Source of the DNA: Lepiota brunneoincarnata
Taxonomy: Eukaryota > Basidiomycota > Agaricomycetes > Agaricales > Agaricaceae
Assembly (NCBI GenBank): GCA_023014365.1
Contig: JAEBUN010000016.1
Span: 806,001 to 870,000 of the forward strand
Direction: 5' to 3'
Length of the DNA: 64,000 nucleotides
Shown: positions 41,911-53,137 of the stretch, piece by piece
Layout: each line of letters begins with the position of its first letter
Numbering within the stretch: the stretch's first letter is position 1
Notes under the pieces: generated by a model
Databases searched by the model: none
Told to the model about the DNA's origin: nothing
The model's input: the letters and a program-made list of their open reading frames with translations, nothing else
Translations under genes and position numbers: made by a program

Positions 41911-43516
41911 CAGTGACCCACAAAACCGTTCCAATGTTTTGTACTTTTGACTTAAAGTAGTAATAGCTCAGTAAATAAAATAGCCATATTTGTGAATATA
42001 TTTATAAACATAGCCAAATATGTCATATCTGACTCTGCAAAGTTGCGTCATGTAATACTTCCAAATTAGGCAATTATGAATTTTGTAATCATTTTAAGTC
42101 ATTGGAACGGTTTTGTCAATGACATATTATACTAGGCTATCCTATTATTTCTAGTACTTAGAGTAGCCCCCCCTGGCTTTGAGTACAGCTGCTACTCTTC
42201 TAGGCATACTTTCAATTAACTTCTGACACTCAGAAGCTGGAATAGCATCCCACTCCTTTTCTACCCTCTGCCACAACTCCTCCATACCCTTAGGAGGAGA
42301 TTCATACTCTCCCAACTTTCTCTTCACATATTCCCATAAGTGTTCAATGGGATTGAGGTCAGGTGACTGTGCTGGCCAGGTTAGGAGCCTAAAATGATTT
42401 TTTTGAAACCATTCTTTGGCCAGTGTACTCTTGTGTTTGGGGTCATTATCTTGCTGAAAGATAATATCTCGGGGTTTAAGCTTGTACCACCAGAGACTCT
42501 TCTTCAAATCTTCCTCCAAAATTTGCACAAACAACTCTGCATCCATCCTTCCATCAATCCTCACTGCATAGCCTGGGCCATCCCACAGCATACAGCCCCA
42601 AACCATCACTGATCCTCCTCCATACTTCAGAGTTCCCTTGACCAATCTTTCACTAAGCCCCTCTCCCTTCTTTTTCCATCCCCACTTCCTCCCATCTGAC
42701 CCCAAACGATCAATTTTGGTCTCATCAGACCATACAACCAGCTTCCAGTCCTCCATAGTCCAATGCTGGTGTGTCAGAGCAAAATCCAGCCTAGCCCTCC
42801 TATGCTTGTCAGAGAGTAAAGGCTTTTTTTGCTTGACTACAGCCTTCATTCCTGCCTGTTTGAGATGCCTTGCTACAGTCTGTGAAGAGACTGATGTCCC
42901 AATGATGGGAGCAAGAGATTTGGCTATATCTACAGCAGTTTCAGCCTTGCCAGCAGAGATAAGATGGATAGCATGCTGAATATTAGTGATAGAGAGTTTT
43001 GAAGGATGTCCTCCAAGTGATTTAGTAAGGCTGGAACAATTTTTAGAGGCTAGCCTGGATATGGTACTGCGCCCAACACCAGTAATTGCCTCAATTTTAG
43101 TATAGGAATGATGAGAATTTAGCAAAGAGAGGATGGTTTGCTTTAGAGTAGAAGATAATGGCTTCATGGTAGGTAGGGGGGTTGAGAATGATGGGACATG
43201 GCTGTCAGCACATCTATTTATATGTCAAAGACACGTGGTCACATGATCTTGTTGATTCACAATCAACGGAGTCATGTGATTGCTTGGATTAGTATTAAAA
43301 ATTACTATTGACAAAACCGTTCCAATGACTTAAAATGATTACAAAATTCATAATTGCCTCATTTAGAAGTATTACATAACGCGACTTTGCAGAGTCAGAT
43401 ATGACATATTTGGCTATGTTTATAAATATATTCACAAATTTAGCTATTTTATTTACTGAGCTATTACTACTTTAAGTCAAAAGTACAAAACATTGGAACG
43501 GTTTTGTGGGTCACTG
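41911..43516 (-). mobile_element. Tc1/mariner element M2
   Basis: 1,606 bp, the same length as M1, with the same ends and about 210-bp TIRs, flanked by TA (41909-41910, 43517-43518). The 3' copia LTR gives the empty site GTGGATATAAACATGG. It is nearly identical to M1 along its whole length. Confidence 0.95.
42151..43167 (-). CDS. Tc1-type DD34E transposase (M2)
   Basis: Intact 338 residues with D148, D240 and E275 in the same motifs as M1. It differs from M1 at only a few positions (for example R32G, C54H, T60I, R64Q, N153D, Q226W, P263T). It has D153, and the remaining differences avoid the catalytic motifs. Both copies may encode active enzyme. Confidence 0.95.
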   Translation of the reverse strand: MKPLSSTLKQTILSLLNSHHSYTKIEAITGVGRSTISRLASKNCSSLTKSLGGHPSKLSITNIQHAIHLISAGKAETAVDIAKSLAPIIGTSVSSQTVARHLKQAGMKAVVKQKKPLLSDKHRRARLDFALTHQHWTMEDWKLVVWSDETKIDRLGSDGRKWGWKKKGEGLSERLVKGTLKYGGGSVMVWGCMLWDGPGYAVRIDGRMDAELFVQILEEDLKKSLWWYKLKPRDIIFQQDNDPKHKSTLAKEWFQKNHFRLLTWPAQSPDLNPIEHLWEYVKRKLGEYESPPKGMEELWQRVEKEWDAIPASECQKLIESMPRRVAAVLKARGGYSKY

Positions 43517-43754
43517 TAAACATGGATGCTCACCTCAGTCACTTGTTATACACATGAGTACTGAGGAAAGCCTAGCTATGTGTCTGTATGCCAGGTAACT
43601 GAAGTTCTACTGAATGGGAATAGAAATAAAATAGTAAATAAATCGCGAGATCACAATTTGCGCAAGTAGGGTCCATGTCCAAATAGAGACTAACTAGAGA
43701 GTCTGGCCGACATCGCGTCGACTGTCCACTGGCTTGTAAAATTTCTACATATGT

Positions 43755-45202
43755 GTATATGCTAGGAGCGAGCAGCTTATGAGAATGCGTTTGATGGAAC
43801 CAATATTTTCTACTCTATGGGGAAGCCATATCGGCCAGCACTTCAACAACAGTGAACAGTGTCCTTGAAGCTGGTGTACTACTCCTGGATCAAATCCTCG
43901 CACGTTTATTCGGAATACCTGGGTAAAAGCAGTCAAGGCAGCTGGAAAGCAAGTGCCGGGACTTGGAGAACTCCTTTGGTTATGTTAAAAGCTGGTGAGG
44001 GTTGGTGCTCGTGTACTTTGTCACATGTGTGAAGAGGCGAATCAATCACTCTGAGATTGATATAGCTCAGATGGCATTACACCGAGGCTACCCGCAGCTC
44101 AGTATCCTCCTCAGCTGGAGCTTCTGGCTCATGCGCATGGGCTTCACAGTCGCAGAGCATTCAAACTCTTATGTGCACCATGCAACGTCATTCCATCCGC
44201 CCAGAGTCTTGTGTAACCACTTGTGAGTATTGGACTTAGAGCGATCCCGATCGTGTGTACTGACCCCTAGATAAATAACTAACCGCGGCGTAAACGATCA
44301 TTACCATCATCTTGTCCTCCCGATACTATCATCTTCCTTACACTTGATACGCATATTATTTCCAATCTGAATAGTCTATTGGGACCACTCTTGTCTTGTG
44401 TGATTTTGTGAGTCTCTGATACTAAGCCCACGGACTTACACGGTTACACCGCTGCTCTCTCTTTTCTTCTTAGTGCTATCCATGCCACCCTCTGCCATCT
44501 CTACACTGGTCATTACAAAGGGGAACTCAAACCAAACCCACTACAGACGACATCTATAGATTTTATGGGGGAACGTCTTCCACCCGCGGTAGCATCATGA
44601 TTGCATCTCCCCCATCGCTTCCCGGCTTGTTTGGATCAACTATATGACCAACTGAAGACAGGCCTTGATCTAGCGCAGGTGGATTGGGGGATAAAAGGTA
44701 CCCGGGCTGGACTCGGGGCAGCCAGGGAACTAGCCTCCGAGAGTTCGAAGGGACCAATCCTCCGGAGGGACATTCTTGAGCCAATTCTTGAGCCAGTAAA
44801 ATTGATAAGTGACAGAGAAAAAAAGCTCCGGTAAAATGGGAGGCTGGTGGACCGCAAAGTCATCGGAAGAAGAAAACGGGAGGCAGGAATTCAACAGGGA
44901 AGGCAGCAACACTGCTGGCGTATGACGATATTTGAACGTGAGATATCTTTTGATTATATGCTAAAATATCAGGCAAGGGTATCACCACTGTGAATATAAT
45001 TAATATCCAATTACTACCTGGCCTTGAGAAATTGCATATTTATGACATCCGTGGTTGTAATATCCTTGTCTCACATTTTAACATACAATTCTTTTGATTG
45101 CATGTTCAGAAATAGTCATACGCCAGTAGCGCAAGTAGAACTGGTACCTGCGGAAGCGCATGAGGAGCTTCGATATGTTTACATAATACACCACTCTCTC
45201 GC
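43755..45202. other. Intergenic region upstream of the UNC80-like gene
   Basis: No gene recognised; open frames are short. Two blocks (44452-44505 and 44590-44648) repeat sequences at 36698-36752 and 36801-36855. The promoter of the downstream gene should be in its last part, but I see no clear TATA box. Confidence 0.5.
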
Positions 45203-48200
45203 ATGTCCTCGCAGCATGAGACTGAAGTCAAGAAACCAGCGGCTCGTCGCCTGTTTTCCCTTGAGTCCCTCAAGTCTTTGGAGCCTTCAGGGTCTGGAAG
45301 GTCGCGGAACCCTCCTAGGCACACGGTTTTGACTCAGGTTGGGGGGTCGCAGCACGAGCAGTCGGAGCATGTCCCATCTACAGGTCGCGAACAGTTGATC
45401 CCTAGTCCAGTGCAAGAAATCCAGTTACATGCACAGAGAGAATTTCACAAAGCCCTCCCTTTTCTTAGCACAGCACGTTCCGCCTCACCGGATACCGTGC
45501 CTTCTCCTTCCCAGGCGAGATGGGAGCATATCCGGCAACACGTCCTCCTGGTCGCGGGGAGGACCCAGTACTCCTTCTGGTCCGGCTCCACCACCACCAC
45601 CGCAGCAGCAACATCATCAACAACCTCCCTCGGCCTCTGCATCTGTCACGTCCTTTCCCCGGCCTCCTTCTCGCCCACAGACACCCAAGTCTTCGCGATT
45701 CGCAGCCAAACTAGGCTTCAAAAACGTGGTGGAACATGCGCGCGGAGTAGCTGTTGATGAGAACAGGAAGTTCTCAGAGGATCTGCTGAGGGCTTGTTGG
45801 GCAACTCGACATGTTGACCCTCAGACCAAATCCAAGCACGAGCGAGAAGCTATAGCTACAGGAGCGTCGTCCAAGCATTTGCCGTTCAAGTCGACAGTGT
45901 CAGTGGGCACCACTGGATCGAGTTCCACGGTGAATCTTAGCTCCAAAAAGTCCGAGCAGCGGTTTTCCGCGTCAGGCTATGGCTCCTTTCCTTATGCGAT
46001 GCCATCGGTTAGGTATCTGCATCAGGTGCTTTGGCAAGCTTCCGGATCCGCCGCCGCCACACTCCGTTCTGTTTATTTGCCACATGAAAGCCTGGTTTTG
46101 TCCGCTTTGCTTGTACCATTCACCAGTACCGAGTTTTCTGCTCAGGCGCAGGAGGAGCGACACCTCGCTATTGACGCCTATGAACTCATAGTCAGGACTT
46201 GGCCGCCAGCAAATGAGGCACGTATCTCTCGTGATTCCGGGTCCTGTTATACTGAACCACCTGCACAGTCCGCTACTGCAGAGAGATGTCTCTGGTGCAC
46301 CAAAGCAGCCTTCCTTCCCCCTTCTCAACTCCGGAACCGAATACTCTCCTCGCTTCGGGGTTTGACAATGCCTAGCGATAATAATCACGTGTTCCTGTCC
46401 CCCGACACCGTCCAATCCCTAGCAAGCGGGCTCTTTTCTCTACTACCCCATATTTCATCGCAGGAGGAGGGTGCAGGAGACATCGAAATCCTCTCAGAAA
46501 TCCTCAGGGATATATCTTCTGGCCCTATGGATGAAGATACCACTGAGGAAGAGTACGATGCGGCGTGGTCTAAAGATGATTTGACAGACGACATTCGACA
46601 ACTTTTGATTTCGGAGGCGTTGGTGCAGTGCTTGGGGGTATGCCCTAGGGATACTCGGATATGGTTATTACAGCGAGCGACCGAGGTTCGTCCGCGCACG
46701 TTCAAATTGGCTGACAAACCGATCTCATCCTCCAATGTAGAAGTACTGGCACCAAACCCGAGATCAAACACCGTTGCAGCTGTCCATCTGCTCGCGTCGA
46801 GTGATACACTTTTCTAGTGCAGTTCTCTCGCTCATCTCAAGTGCCGAAATCCAACCCGACTTCCGACTTATGCTTGTTAATCAAGTCGTGCAATTGCTTG
46901 AAAAGCTCGTAATCCCGGAGGCCGGGAGTATACATGGCAAGAGGTCGATGCCAACAAAATCGGCTGTGGCGAGACTTGTCCTTGAGATCCTGTGTTATGA
47001 GGACTTGCATAGTGCTTCTTCGCGTTGGGCGAGTTCTATTCTTGTGCTTTGGTATGCGAGCGACGGAAGCGAGGAATGGTGTACGGGGTTTGAAGAAATG
47101 ATTAAGCAAACGGTCTGTGTCCACATAGCATTTGTCTTTCCTATGAGGGCTCATGAATCTGCAAATAGGTTATGGCGGCCGAGTGGCCAATTACAACCAT
47201 CGCCCTGTCCAATATCATCAATCGTACCCCTGACAGGGTGCGCAAACCCCTAATCACATTCGTGTTCCCGCACCTTACCGAGGTAGGTCCCTGTACTCAT
47301 CATCATCGCCTCTTCCACGGCTCATACTCATACACATCTACAGCGCCTCCTACAAGACCCACCTTCCCCTGCACATCTCTCCTCTTCACTACCTCATACC
47401 CCTACCGCTGCGCAACTCCCGGCCCTGCTCCAAACCATATCCCAGTTCTCCCCTCAAGTCTTCTTCAAACCCCTCTTTTCGTGTGCTGCATCAAACAGGG
47501 AATTGGTTGTTGCGAACCATTTGTGTGTCGTGAGTGTGTTGGCGAGATTGGTTAAGGATTGGTGGGTGAGAGATGCGGAAATGATTGGAGTTGCTCTGAT
47601 GAGCAGTCCCGGTTCGCAGTCCCGGTCTGTGGCCGGAGGAGACGATGGAGGATATGAGAAAAAGGAATGGGCGGATGTGAAGTTGGGGCAGTTAGTTATA
47701 CTCTTGGAGTTGGTTACTAAGTTGAGGAGTATGAGGAGGGCGAAAGATCCCAATACTACTGCTGCGCTGGTGAGTTGGAAGGTCTTTTATGCTTGTTTGC
47801 TGGTTGTTCACATTAATGTCCCACAGGGAGGTGATGGGGCGAAAGTGGGTTTACTCAAGTTTGTTGCTGGACTTGAGATTAGATTGGCTGTGCTTATTGA
47901 AGCGAAGGTAAGTTCTTTTGTTTGATTGCTGTGGAGCTGTATCACCAAGTCCGGGTGTAGGAAAAAACGGCACCGATCTCGCCATCCCAACGTATGCTGT
48001 TTTGCACTTTGTTTCGTGAGTTTAGGCTATTGACCCGGTCCCTGAAACCGTACGTGCGGTAGTGGTAACCCACCCCAGCTCTTGCTTATATGGATTTTGT
48101 AGTGCGCCATGGTTGCCAACGGTTTTGAGGTGGTTCAAAGACTACTTTCAAGACCAGGAACTCGAGCAGAAATACGAAGATGAGATTGAACACCAGATCC

Positions 48201-51200
48201 GGGAGATACAGAATTTATATATCCTCGCAAAAGGGAATGCGAGTTCGTCACACAAGGTCCGATTTTAACATACTCTCTTTGGGGTGGCCTGGACTAAGTA
48301 CCTATAGCGTCGAACACATGTCATGATGCCCCTATCCTTGGCATTGACCTCCCCTACCTCAAGTGAGGAAATACAGACAAGACCCATCCAGGTGTCCGAT
48401 CTACTTGGTGATACACTCAAGCTCGTTAATTCGCTGGGGAGGGGGTTCGCGCCGAGGGTGATGAAATTGCTCGTGACAGTGTCGTCCCTGATGACCCCGG
48501 AAGATTATGAATGCGTGGGGCCCATTTTGTGGTATCAGGGTTTGGGCGGGAGGAGGGCGTGGGAGGGCGTGATGCCTTTGGTGAGTTTTTTGTTACATTT
48601 TGTGATTCTTGCGTATTTTTTGGGGACGCGAGCGGTTAATTTGGTGGTAGGTTTGTTTTTTGGCTATGCAATGCGCAGAGAAGACGGCGCTGGATTTCCG
48701 GGCGATGGTAGAAGTTGATTTGTGCAGGTGGGTATTTAACCGTGTGTATGTGTGTGAGGACCAAGTTGACAGTCAATACGTAGCTCAGATGATCTCACAA
48801 GGCTTGAAGCCGTTCGCAAGATCAGTGTTCTTGTCAACTGGAGGTTCCAGCTCATGTCACAGCACATCCTCGTCGATCGTAACCACCGTCCGTTCAAGCT
48901 CGCGCGTGCGCCGCTCCCGTTCGTCCCGACTGACATGGGCTCGGCGAATTACATTCACGACGAGAATTTGAGTGCCACGGCCAAGGACGCGATACCCATG
49001 GAACTGAGGAAACAATTAGTCGAGATTGGGTGGGCCGATGATAGTACACCTGTGGACCATAAAGAGGAATGGGTGAGGACGCCGGTATCATTGTTGCCTG
49101 TTAACCAGGTCGAGAGGCTGGACCAGCAGCGAACGGATCATAAGGCATCTGGGCCATCTTCGCCTCTCCTTGCGCCTTTGCCGGGTAATGCGCAGCTGAA
49201 CCCTATCACGCCATCATCTCCGTCGAGCAATAAGCTTGAGGAAGGGGATTTGTTGCGTAGGAACTCGAGTTCTGGTGGCCCGACGTATGCCAAGCGTAGA
49301 GCGGTGTTTGTGCCTCCTCTTTCTCTTGTGTTTCGTGTTCTTGCGCGGCTAGTGTATGACCCAAACCATGACGTTGCGTCGGCAGCTCGGGACACACTTG
49401 TGGACTTGATGAGGAATGATCCGGGAATTCTGTTGCGGCCCGTCTTGGACCTTTTCTGCGGGGATCAGAAGGATATTTCACAAGCGATGGGTATCCTCAC
49501 GGCACTATTGCATACGCGATACTTCCTCCCTCCGCCTATGACGCACGCGATATTCAATAATCTTGCTGGATTTCTCAAGTTTGCTGTACGGCAGGCAGAA
49601 TCTCCTGATTCGTTGCATGATTTTGCGCTCGTCGTGCCGATTATGGCGCATCTGGCGAGGCACGTGGGTGGCCTGACGATTCGCGAGATTAAGAAGTCCA
49701 AGATGGAGCATTTTTTGATACCTTATGGGACGCTGTGGTTCAGGCAGGCGGGGGCGCCGAGTGGGCGGATGTTTCCGAAGGGGCTGGGTGTTCGGCAGAA
49801 AGGCACAAACCCGTTCGAGCCGATATTCTCCAAAGGATCGGATGTTGAGGCAAGTGTGGCAAACACATTTGAGCAGCTGAACCCAAAACTTGTGTCGGTT
49901 GTGATGATTAGGATTGCGCAGAATATGATGTTCGTGGATATGTTGAAGAAGAGTGGTCAAGATGTGGTGTTGGTTCGGAAGGTGATGCCTAGATTTGTGG
50001 TCCCGACCCTAGAGGGGGGTGTGGGGGAGGAGGGTGCAGCAAGGATGTTGGAGCTGAGTGATTTTGTACCCCTTAGGAAGATATCTGGGGTGGGAGATGT
50101 GCGTGGGGATGACGGGAATGCTTCTGCTGCTGCGATACTCCACTTGCTTTCATTGACGCTCGCGAGGAGTTATGTGACACTTGTTGCGCAGATGTTTAGA
50201 TGTATGTCGAGGAATTCGAACGATCGGGAGGAGATGGCGAACTTTGTGGATGGGTTGAATCGAATTTTGCTGGCGCATGGGGATGATGTTGGTATTGTTG
50301 GACATGTACTGATTGGTGGGCCATCCCTTGTACTAGCCTGATGCCCTTGGCTGAACTTTTGCACTGGGTAGCGCTCATGGTTGCTAGCGCCCGCTTTCGG
50401 CGGCTATTTACTTCTGGGGGCGGATACGCCTTGTTCATGCCCGCCCTAGCCAAGGTCTATGCTGACTCGGGCCAACGAGTCGACATCAAGCTGGCGCTTG
50501 AATATGCAGTGTATAGGTTCTATGTACTGCATCGTGAGGCCTTCCTCTTCCAAAGTCTGGACGCCATCGTTCACGTTGCCGCTTTGCCGGACACCGACCC
50601 GACAGAGTACGCAGCAAGGGTTTATGAGTTGTTTTACTCTCTTCGAAGCGGTGTCGCGCCTACGGGTCTGGATCCGGCAGGGATTCACGACGTTAATCAG
50701 TCGCAGGAGAAAGAGGCTCTCCTATTCAATGCGGCGGAAGATAAGCCGCAGACATTCCTGACCGCTATCCGTCGCGGCGAAGCCCAAACCAATGGACAAA
50801 TTCTTTTCGAAGTTTCGGACTCTTACACCAACTCACGGCTGAAGATGGAAGACTTTGTCAAGTTATTCCTCACCATCATCGCCCACGATCCTGCTCTTCT
50901 ACCGGTCGCAATACTTCATGCGGATGTTGCGGTACCTTGCGCCTCATCTGTACAACGCCTCGTCACAGGCCAGACATGTGCTGCAGGAGGGGCTGTTTGC
51001 GTTAGGCACTATCTTCCTGAAACCATTTTCCAAACCTAAAATCCTGGATACTAACAACCTGCCTCGTACCGGGGACGTTGATGTGGTTACCCCGAATGCA
51101 GGAAGCGCGGAGGGCCCTGACAAGAACAAGAATCTAAGCAATCCGAACGTGATGAGGTTGGACCTCCTGTTCTCACTCACTGCCGTTGCTCAGGCGGGGT

Positions 51201-53137
51201 GTCCCATTTCGACGATCATGCCAACTCATTTGGCAATCGAGATTGCGAAATTGATCCTTAAAGAACCCCCTGTGGAAATGTTGCAGCCACTTTCCACCTT
51301 CTTCGGGGACCTCGCCAAGCACATTGTCCTACCCGGCGGACACTCCAAACCGAAGCTTGCGATCTCTTTCCTCCAAGACATGACCCCGATTATCCGAGCC
51401 TACTCCACCACCCTCGACTTTACATCCGTCTATGAGACAATCTCACAGGCTTCTACCACACTGCCCTATTCCCGTGATCCTGTTTTCGCACAGTTTGTCA
51501 TCCATGAAGCGTGTTCAGCAGGGTTGGAAGCTGTCGAACTGGTGACCTCGGAGGCGGAACTGTCCAAGTTGCATTCCCTCGTAGCGCTGGTACCACTCCT
51601 AGCGGAGGCTGTTTTCCTTCATGGTGCTGACGTTATTAGAGAACTCGAGAAGCGCAGACCTTCGTTCTACTTCCTCGCTCACGTCGTGTTACCCCTGACA
51701 TTGACGCTGAAGACGAGGGATCAGTTAGCTTCGGAGACCGGGAAATCCGAAGTCTGGCACCGGCCGTCCCTGAGCAGTTCGTGGATTCGACTCCTTCTTT
51801 ACGCCATGACGGCGTGCCAAAGGAGCTTACGTGCTTCTGATAGTCTACCTCTATCGCGGACCAAGTCTCGTGAGAAGAGGAACAGAGAGGAGAAGCAGTG
51901 GCGGGCCCATCTGCCGACATTCGTCGCGGCACTGCAGATTATCAAAATTGTCGTGATTCGGGCTGAGAACGAAATTTCTACAACACTGCCAGATCTGTGG
52001 CATCGCTTGGCTACATTCTTGAAATCGGTGCTCATGGACGGAAATGCCAATTTTGCGCTGCATGGGTCGAGTCTGAGCGACTTTTCTCCTTTGCCTTCTC
52101 CCACACTGTCACCCAGAGTTAGCGAACAGTTTGATCGTAGTAGCAATTACCCTTCATTCTTCGACCTTCCAGGCCATTCGACGATGGACACTAGCCCGGC
52201 AACGACTTCAGCACGCCCGCGAGTAATCGATTATGCGCTATGGTCAACTTTCGAGTTTTTATGCGCTTATCGATCACCACTCAGGCTTCAGCTTCGGTTG
52301 TTCGTGGTGGAGAAGGTCGTGGCCCTAGACCAAGAATTGAAAAATATACAACGACGTGGGAGTCCTTTTGCTTCGCCCAACATCAGTGGTATGAGCCGTC
52401 GCATTTCGACATCCGTATTCGCCAAGCCGAGACGATCGGGCATGTTCCCTTCACCCGACTCCTCCCCTCGCGTGAGTCGCTCCCCCTCGACACTGCAAGA
52501 GTTGTCGATTCCTTCCCTCTATCTTGGCCCGCATAGCAGTAGACCTGGACATGGGAGACTGGCTTCTCTGGAGCTGCCCCGATCGACTTCGGGAGAGCTT
52601 CGAATACCCGGATACCAACACGCATCACCAATTCTGTCAACGCCGCCCACACCCCAGCGGGGTGGTATCGCGTATCTTCAGGCTGAGGGTGAGGAAAGTC
52701 AAGGTCAAGGTCCACGAATCGTGCATCTCGGTCCGGCGTCTCCTTCAGCGCTCAACCCACGGCCACTCTCACCAAGTGGTGGGGGAGTGAGCGACATTCG
52801 GCTCATGGCCCAGTCAACCAAGATCAAGTCGCTGGTGCTTATCAGGACAACGTACCGACGGATACGGACCGTTCAGACGTTTATGGGTTATGATACGCTG
52901 CTGCCTATGCTGAATCCCGGGATGAGTATTGCGGGACTCGGGACGGAGGGTGAGGAGGTCTCCTTTACGACATGGACTAAGAGGACTGCGCTGGATGCTG
53001 TTTTGAACGAGATGGCACAACTGAAAGAGGAGTTTGAGGAGGTTTTGAGCGGCGCTGGGGCTCGCGGAGAAGATGATAATGTTTTTGTTGAGACAGTGCC
53101 TACTGGCACTATGGCTGATGCCACTTTCATTCCATGA
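45203..53137 (+). CDS. UNC80-like large helical-repeat protein, eight exons, four frameshifts
   Basis: Host gene. ATG 45203 (MSSQHETEVKKPAARRLFSL). Proposed exons are 45203-46736, 46780-47112, 47169-47282, 47344-47907, 47961-48058, 48103-48256, 48308-48580 and 48651-53137; introns are 43-70 bp, all GT-AG and in phase. The first intron could instead be a one-base slip near 46812. Pro/Ser-rich N-terminus (PAPPPPPQQQ), then long alpha-helical stretches like HEAT repeats (DVASAARDTLVDLMRNDPGI). A conserved block is LFTSGGGYALFMPALAKVY with AVYRFYVLHREAFLFQSLDA, then LRYLAPHLYNASSQARHVL. From memory these fit the UNC80 C-terminal family seen in basidiomycetes. UNC80 supports NALCN-type cation channels in animals; the fungal channel would be Cch1-like (inference). 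Frame slips lie near 45556-45559, 48850, 50335 and 50905. Confidence 0.6.

Larger units (their letters stand above)
37194..43749 (-). mobile_element. Ty1/copia retrotransposon (decayed)
   Basis: Target duplication TATGT at 37189-37193 and 43750-43754. The 3' LTR is at 37194-37535, and the 5' LTR at 41859-43749 is interrupted by mariner M2. The polypurine tract GAGGGGGAG sits beside the 3' LTR (37536-37545). The primer-site region beside the 5' LTR reads GGTTATGGGCCCC on the - strand. The internal order gag, protease, integrase, RT, RNase H defines copia. Confidence 0.9.
41859..43749 (-). repeat. 5' LTR of the copia element, split by M2
   Basis: LTR parts 41859-41910 and 43519-43749 (52 + 231 = 283 bp), equal to the unduplicated part of the 3' LTR. 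Confidence 0.9.

Noticed and set aside
44002..44226. Small open frame between copia and the UNC80-like gene
   Set aside because: No recognisable motif and no splice context; length is within chance expectation.
46737..46817. TTTTCTAG at 46810-46817 as the 3' splice site of the first UNC80-like intron
   Set aside because: It gives the wrong phase. The AG at 46778-46779 restores the frame with a 43-bp intron.
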